NCBI GenBank assembly: GCA_031553775.1
Contig: JAVBLA010000017.1
Coordinates: 10,932-74,931 of the forward strand
DNA: 64,000 nt
Reading direction: 5' to 3'
DNA from: JAISFI01 sp031553775
Lineage (GTDB): Bacteria > Bacteroidota > Bacteroidia > Bacteroidales > Azobacteroidaceae
Made by a program: the position numbers and the translations under genes. The notes under the pieces were generated by a model, which saw only the letters and a list, made by a program, of their open reading frames with translations, was not told the DNA's origin and ran no database searches. Positions 60,293-64,000 of the stretch are shown piece by piece; the first letter of the stretch is position 1; each line of letters starts with the position of its first letter.

Positions 60293-60827
60293 GCAGAATA
60301 TCGTCAGAAAGCTTCGTTTTTATCATCGGGACCTGGGGTTCCTGATGGTGGGTATCTGCTTGGTTTATGCGGTTTCGGGCATATTGCTGAATCACATGAA
60401 AGGCAAAGATCCTGCTTTCAAAACGAAAGAGGGAAGTGTATTGCTGCCGCAACATCTTTCCGGAGAGGAGCTTACCGTTTTGTGGAAGGAGAAAAAAGAT
60501 CTTCCGGAACTGAAAAAAGTCTTTTCCATAGATGAAGATCATTTCCGGCTGATGTTGGAAGGCGGGGTAGGGGTCTACAATGTTTCTACCGGCCATGTGG
60601 ATTACGAGAAACATAGTAAACGGGCATTGGTTTACTGGATCAATAAATTACATTATAACAAGGTGAAAGGCTGGAGCATTATGGCCGACCTTTTTGCAGC
60701 TTCCCTGATCTTTTTTGCATTATCCGGATTATTGATTGTGAAAGGAAAATACGGCATTTCCGGAAGAGGGAAATGGTTATTGCTGGCAGGGATGCTGATA
60801 CCTGTACTTTATGTGGTTTTTTCATAA
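60276..60827 (+). CDS. PepSY-associated transmembrane helix protein
   Basis: 183 aa from ATG 60276 (MKFFNKQNIVRKLRFYHRDLGF), overlapping the lipoprotein gene by 17 nt. RKLRFYHRDLGFLMVGICLVYAVSGILLNH is the first helix of the PepSY_TM type with its basic flank and His residues. A periplasmic PepSY-like domain (about 50-110) and two more helices follow, the first after INKLHYNKVKGW. The family includes proteins involved in iron uptake and reductive iron release. Such a role here is inference only. Confidence 0.8.
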   Translation: MKFFNKQNIVRKLRFYHRDLGFLMVGICLVYAVSGILLNHMKGKDPAFKTKEGSVLLPQHLSGEELTVLWKEKKDLPELKKVFSIDEDHFRLMLEGGVGVYNVSTGHVDYEKHSKRALVYWINKLHYNKVKGWSIMADLFAASLIFFALSGLLIVKGKYGISGRGKWLLLAGMLIPVLYVVFS

Positions 60828-60866
60828 AGTTGCTCTATATATTTATGAATTTAATTTACTATAGAA

Positions 60867-62663
60867 ATGAAAAAGAATTTACTTATTTTATTGGTTGCAT
60901 TTTTCTCTTTGCACAATATTGTTGCTGATGAAAGTCCGGTATTTCAATGGGCTGCATACAGCAACAGTGAATCGTCTATGACAACTACTCCGGGAGTCGT
61001 AAAGAAAAATATGGACAACGATGTTTTTGTATTCGGGAACTTTTCTTCAAAAGAATCTACCCTGACAGCACATTACCAATGGGTATCCTCTACCGGAAAT
61101 ACACAGGATGTGGAAACCCCTGCAGGAGCCCCTAACACGGCCACTTCCAGTAATTCCAACCTGTATCTTTACAAATTGAATAAAAACGGTAGTTTTCAAT
61201 GGCAGGTAACCAGTTCTATGGGAGATGTGGCCACGGGCAATAGCGCAGTTACTCCGACAAAGGACGGCGGTGCATTCCTTGCTTTAAAAGTCAGGCACAC
61301 CAACCGGAATGAAAACGGGAATAATATCCTTCTCCGTTTGGTAGATAATAAAGGTAGTGTAACTGATGTCAATTGGGAGTATCCCGATCTTTGGGCATAT
61401 CAGGGTGTATTCGTGAAAATAGACAATGAAGGAAAAATCGAATGGACGAAGATTATCCCAGTGAATATAGATCCTATTCAGGTTGACGGCAAATCCAAAG
61501 ACGTTCCCGATGGTTTTTCATTTTATGACCTGGCCGAAGACGAAAACGGAAACCTCTATCTGGGAGGAACTTATGTGAAACCGATTACTTTTGGAACGGA
61601 AGTGTTCTCTCCACACAATGCCGAAGGATGGAACGGAGATACGCAAATCTCAACAGGTGATCTGTTTTTGGTAAAATTGTCCGCATCAGGTAGCCATATC
61701 TGGAATTTGCGGACTTCCGGACAAACTACATTCGAGTCTGTTAAAAGTATTTGTTACAGCAAAGGTTATCTTTATCTGTTGGGAAACTTAACGGGTGATG
61801 GCAGTGACCGGATATCACTGGGAAGTTATTCTATGACTCCTACTGACAAAGTGGACGCATTTATTACCAAAGTGTCTGTTCAGGATGCTTCTGTAGTATG
61901 GGCCAAACATTTTATCGGGCTTCCTTCGGATGCGGCTCAGGGAGGGAGACTGAAGATTGCTTCGATCGATGCGGACGATTCTTCCGTCTACGCCTGTGGT
62001 TCTTTTACCGGCCATATCGCCAGCGCTTCCGGTGATAAATTGCTCACTAATACCACTACCCAGGGTAAAACGCTCCGGGGATTCATTATCGGTCTGGATG
62101 CCACTGCCGGTCCTTACCAATCCGGTGTGGAAACCATCGTTACCCCTACTGGTATCAGCGAGATCAGCCAGACATTTGTATACGGACAAAAAGTGCAGGC
62201 TGTAGGTTACGACATGAGTGCCGGAATGGTCCTTGTTTCTTTTGGTCTCGATCTTACAGCCATGTCTGCTCCGTTCTACCTGTTAAAAGGAAGTACTCCC
62301 ACATCGTATACCGCTACGCTTGTAGATAATCTGTTGATTGCATTCGGACGTACCAGGGGAGCAGTAACTTTTACCGGAACTACGGAAACGAAAAACCTGA
62401 CTGCTTTTAGCGGCGTATTGAGTGCTTATCTTTTGCCGAAAATGCATACTGCTACAGATGTGACTGAAACGCAAGATATTTTAAGAGCTTTCTCTGTAGC
62501 ATCCGGAGAATTAACGCTTTTCTGCAGCGAACAACAAGAGGTATCTGTTTATACAGTGTACGGAGTAAATATCTTCCGTCAGGTGGTAGCTCCGGGAACT
62601 ACGACTCTCTCATTGCCGAAAGGTATTTATATTGTCAATGAGAAAAAAGTAATGGTTCGTTGA
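60867..62663 (+). CDS. T9SS-secreted beta-propeller-like protein
   Basis: 598 aa. Signal peptide about 1-20 (NIVAD). Repeats of the SBBP kind, each with a KL..G...W motif (LYKLNKNGSFQWQV, FVKIDNEGKIEWTKI, LVKLSASGSHIWNL, ITKVSVQDASVVWAKHF), suggest a beta-propeller over about 40-520. The end is a T9SS type A sorting domain (QEVSVYTVYGVNIFRQVVAPGTTTLSL ... GIYIVN). Last gene of the ABC/DUF4857/PepSY group by position, 39 nt after the PepSY gene. Function unknown. Confidence 0.8.
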   Translation: MKKNLLILLVAFFSLHNIVADESPVFQWAAYSNSESSMTTTPGVVKKNMDNDVFVFGNFSSKESTLTAHYQWVSSTGNTQDVETPAGAPNTATSSNSNLYLYKLNKNGSFQWQVTSSMGDVATGNSAVTPTKDGGAFLALKVRHTNRNENGNNILLRLVDNKGSVTDVNWEYPDLWAYQGVFVKIDNEGKIEWTKIIPVNIDPIQVDGKSKDVPDGFSFYDLAEDENGNLYLGGTYVKPITFGTEVFSPHNAEGWNGDTQISTGDLFLVKLSASGSHIWNLRTSGQTTFESVKSICYSKGYLYLLGNLTGDGSDRISLGSYSMTPTDKVDAFITKVSVQDASVVWAKHFIGLPSDAAQGGRLKIASIDADDSSVYACGSFTGHIASASGDKLLTNTTTQGKTLRGFIIGLDATAGPYQSGVETIVTPTGISEISQTFVYGQKVQAVGYDMSAGMVLVSFGLDLTAMSAPFYLLKGSTPTSYTATLVDNLLIAFGRTRGAVTFTGTTETKNLTAFSGVLSAYLLPKMHTATDVTETQDILRAFSVASGELTLFCSEQQEVSVYTVYGVNIFRQVVAPGTTTLSLPKGIYIVNEKKVMVR

Positions 62664-62787
62664 TTTTATTGTATGAGTATCCTCCTGTCAAGATGTTCAA
62701 ATAAAACCATAATAATAAAGTCAAACCGATTGCAGAATATTTAAATAATTTTTGGTTTGAGATAAATTTCCAAAATCAGATAAAAGA

Positions 62788-62809
62788 AAAGGGGCTTTAC
62801 AGCCCCTTT
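62788..62809 (-). terminator. Intrinsic terminator of the phosphohexomutase gene
   Basis: AAAGGGGCT-TTAC-AGCCCCTTT, a 9-bp stem with 4-nt loop, and on the minus strand it is followed by a T-rich run (TTCTTTT). Confidence 0.8.
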
Positions 62810-62835
62810 CAAATATATTCTCGATCAATTACTAA

Positions 62836-64000
62836 TCAAATTCCCAAAGATTTCCTGATTTCCGCCAATTTAGCTTCCGCAGCAATTTCCGCCGCAGCTA
62901 ATTCTTCCCTGGAAGACACATTACTAAGCATCTCAATGTAGAACTTAATCTTTGGTTCTGTTCCTGAGGGACGGATGGAAATTTTAGTATGATCTTCCGT
63001 AAAATATTGGAGAACATTAGATGTGGTAGGCATGTCTAATGTAATTTTCTCATTTTCAACAAGATCAAAAGCTATTAGCTTGGCGAAATCCTTGATTAAT
63101 GTTACCTTGGAACCTGCAATTTCCTGAATCGGATTTTCCCGGTAGTTTTTCATCATGGCTTCGATCTCTTCTGCACCCAATTTTCCTTTTTTCACGACAG
63201 AAATACCTTTTTCCTTTGAAAATCCGTATTCCACATAAATGTCCTGCAATAACTGATACATGGTTTTTCCGTTCGATTTGGCCCACGCAGCAATTTCGGC
63301 CAGCAACATACAGGCGGAAACAGAGTCTTTGTCACGGACAAAATCTTCAGCCAGGAAGCCATAGCTTTCTTCTCCGCCGCCGATGTAACTTTTCTTTCCT
63401 TCGTTTTCATGCATGATGGCTGCAATCCATTTGAAACCGGTATAACAGTCGTACATCTCTACCTTATTCCGTTCGGCAATGGTTTTGATGAGTTCGGTGG
63501 TTACAATGGTTTTAATGATATACTCGTTCCCTTTCAACTTACCCAGTTCTTTCCAGCGGGTAATCAGGTAATAGACGAATAACATTACAGTCTGGTTCCC
63601 ATTAACGAGGATAAATTCTCCCTGGTCATTGCGGATGGCAGCTCCCACACGGTCGGCGTCCGGGTCGGTAGCCATTACCAGTTCGGCTCCGGTTTCCTGT
63701 GCCCGTTTGACGGCCATTTCCAAAGCAGCCGGTTCTTCCGGATTCGGAGAAACTACAGTCGGGAAATTACCACTGATCACATCTTGTTCCGGTACATGGA
63801 TGATATTGGTGAAACCCATGGCACGGAGAGCATCCGGTACCAATTTAATTCCGGTTCCGTGAATAGGAGTATAGACAATTTTAATGTCGTTGTGTTTTTT
63901 AATCGCCTCGGGAGATAAACTGATAGTCAGCAAGTCTTTGATAAATGCTTCATCTATTTCTTTTCCGACGGTTTCAATCAGAGTTTTATTCCCTTTGAAT
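62836..64000 (-). CDS. Phosphoglucomutase/phosphomannomutase, C-terminal part (runs off the window)
   Basis: The frame stays open to the right edge (388 codons seen); the true start lies beyond. Interconverts sugar 1- and 6-phosphates. Metal loop ATDPDADRVG, sugar-binding GGGEESYGFLAEDFVRDKDSV and the phosphate-binding C-terminal loop RPSGTEPKIKFY are present; the active-site Ser loop would be in the missing N-terminal part. The length visible fits the long (about 580-aa) PgcA-type enzymes. Confidence 0.93.
   Translation of the reverse strand, partial: FKGNKTLIETVGKEIDEAFIKDLLTISLSPEAIKKHNDIKIVYTPIHGTGIKLVPDALRAMGFTNIIHVPEQDVISGNFPTVVSPNPEEPAALEMAVKRAQETGAELVMATDPDADRVGAAIRNDQGEFILVNGNQTVMLFVYYLITRWKELGKLKGNEYIIKTIVTTELIKTIAERNKVEMYDCYTGFKWIAAIMHENEGKKSYIGGGEESYGFLAEDFVRDKDSVSACMLLAEIAAWAKSNGKTMYQLLQDIYVEYGFSKEKGISVVKKGKLGAEEIEAMMKNYRENPIQEIAGSKVTLIKDFAKLIAFDLVENEKITLDMPTTSNVLQYFTEDHTKISIRPSGTEPKIKFYIEMLSNVSSREELAAAEIAAEAKLAEIRKSLGI

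Noticed and set aside
1..64000. Mobile elements, prophage or integrated plasmid
   Set aside because: No transposase, integrase, relaxase or phage structural gene was seen, and gene content is mostly core; the dispersed heptad elements are non-coding.

Overview
The window looks like chromosome from a Bacteroidota, most likely a Bacteroidales bacterium that has a type IX secretion system (T9SS). The evidence is: promoters of the Bacteroidota type (TTTG about 20 nt upstream of TAnnTTTG) before many genes; almost no Shine-Dalgarno sequences; many lipoproteins and TonB-dependent receptors; C-terminal T9SS sorting domains on at least six proteins; PPi-dependent phosphofructokinase; and families restricted to this phylum (DUF4270, DUF4249, DUF4494, DUF4857, DUF5689, DUF6359, DUF6913). 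Genus cannot be decided from the sequence alone. No rRNA, tRNA, CRISPR array, transposase, integrase or phage gene was seen.

Layout. 1-3.0 kb (minus): end of an NfeD-like membrane gene, then the conserved membrane trio DUF2157/DUF4401/GDYXXLXY. 3.2-8.8 kb (plus): housekeeping metabolism, with PPi-phosphofructokinase, a PurF-like protein without the catalytic N-terminal cysteine, peptidase T and GcvT. 8.9-14.7 kb (minus): dihydroorotate dehydrogenase-like protein, PLP homeostasis protein, DUF4494, YihY/BrkB membrane protein, DUF4270 lipoprotein and a short, motif-degenerate GT5 'starch synthase'.

14.9-32.1 kb is the most interesting part and reads as one nucleic-acid scavenging locus. It holds a secreted endo/exonuclease/phosphatase-fold nuclease, divergent from a TonB-dependent receptor, two lipoproteins made of OB-fold-like DUF5689/DUF6359 domains, a T9SS cargo protein, three tandem endonuclease I paralogues with T9SS tails, and a NupG-type nucleoside permease. 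Converging on these are a 5'-nucleotidase split into two genes and a Uma2-family protein. Inferred flow: extracellular DNA is cut at the surface, held by OB-fold lipoproteins, taken through the receptor, dephosphorylated in the periplasm, and imported as nucleosides. Two strong hairpin terminators inside the locus suggest graded expression.

32.2-39.1 kb: a 1738-aa beta-helix (Pmp-type) T9SS adhesin with a small C-terminally anchored partner, divergent from an AraC-family regulator. 39.4-51.7 kb: housekeeping, with ProRS, formate-THF ligase, a tkt-rpiB-uvrB operon, trmD, ligA, DUF6913 and dapA. 51.7-62.7 kb: a TonB receptor plus DUF4249 lipoprotein, an oppositely oriented lipoprotein, a cysteine-cluster protein, and an ABC transporter/DUF4857/lipoprotein/PepSY membrane cluster ending in a T9SS cargo protein. 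62.8 kb to the end: a phosphohexomutase that runs off the window.

Two families of intergenic repeats with a 7-bp period stand out. Arrays of (TTTTCAA)n lie in the 5' leaders of seven genes, always in the same orientation relative to the gene. A separate element of about 125 bp, built from (TTAAGAR)n arrays around a conserved palindrome, occurs twice, 46 kb apart, at the 3' ends of genes.
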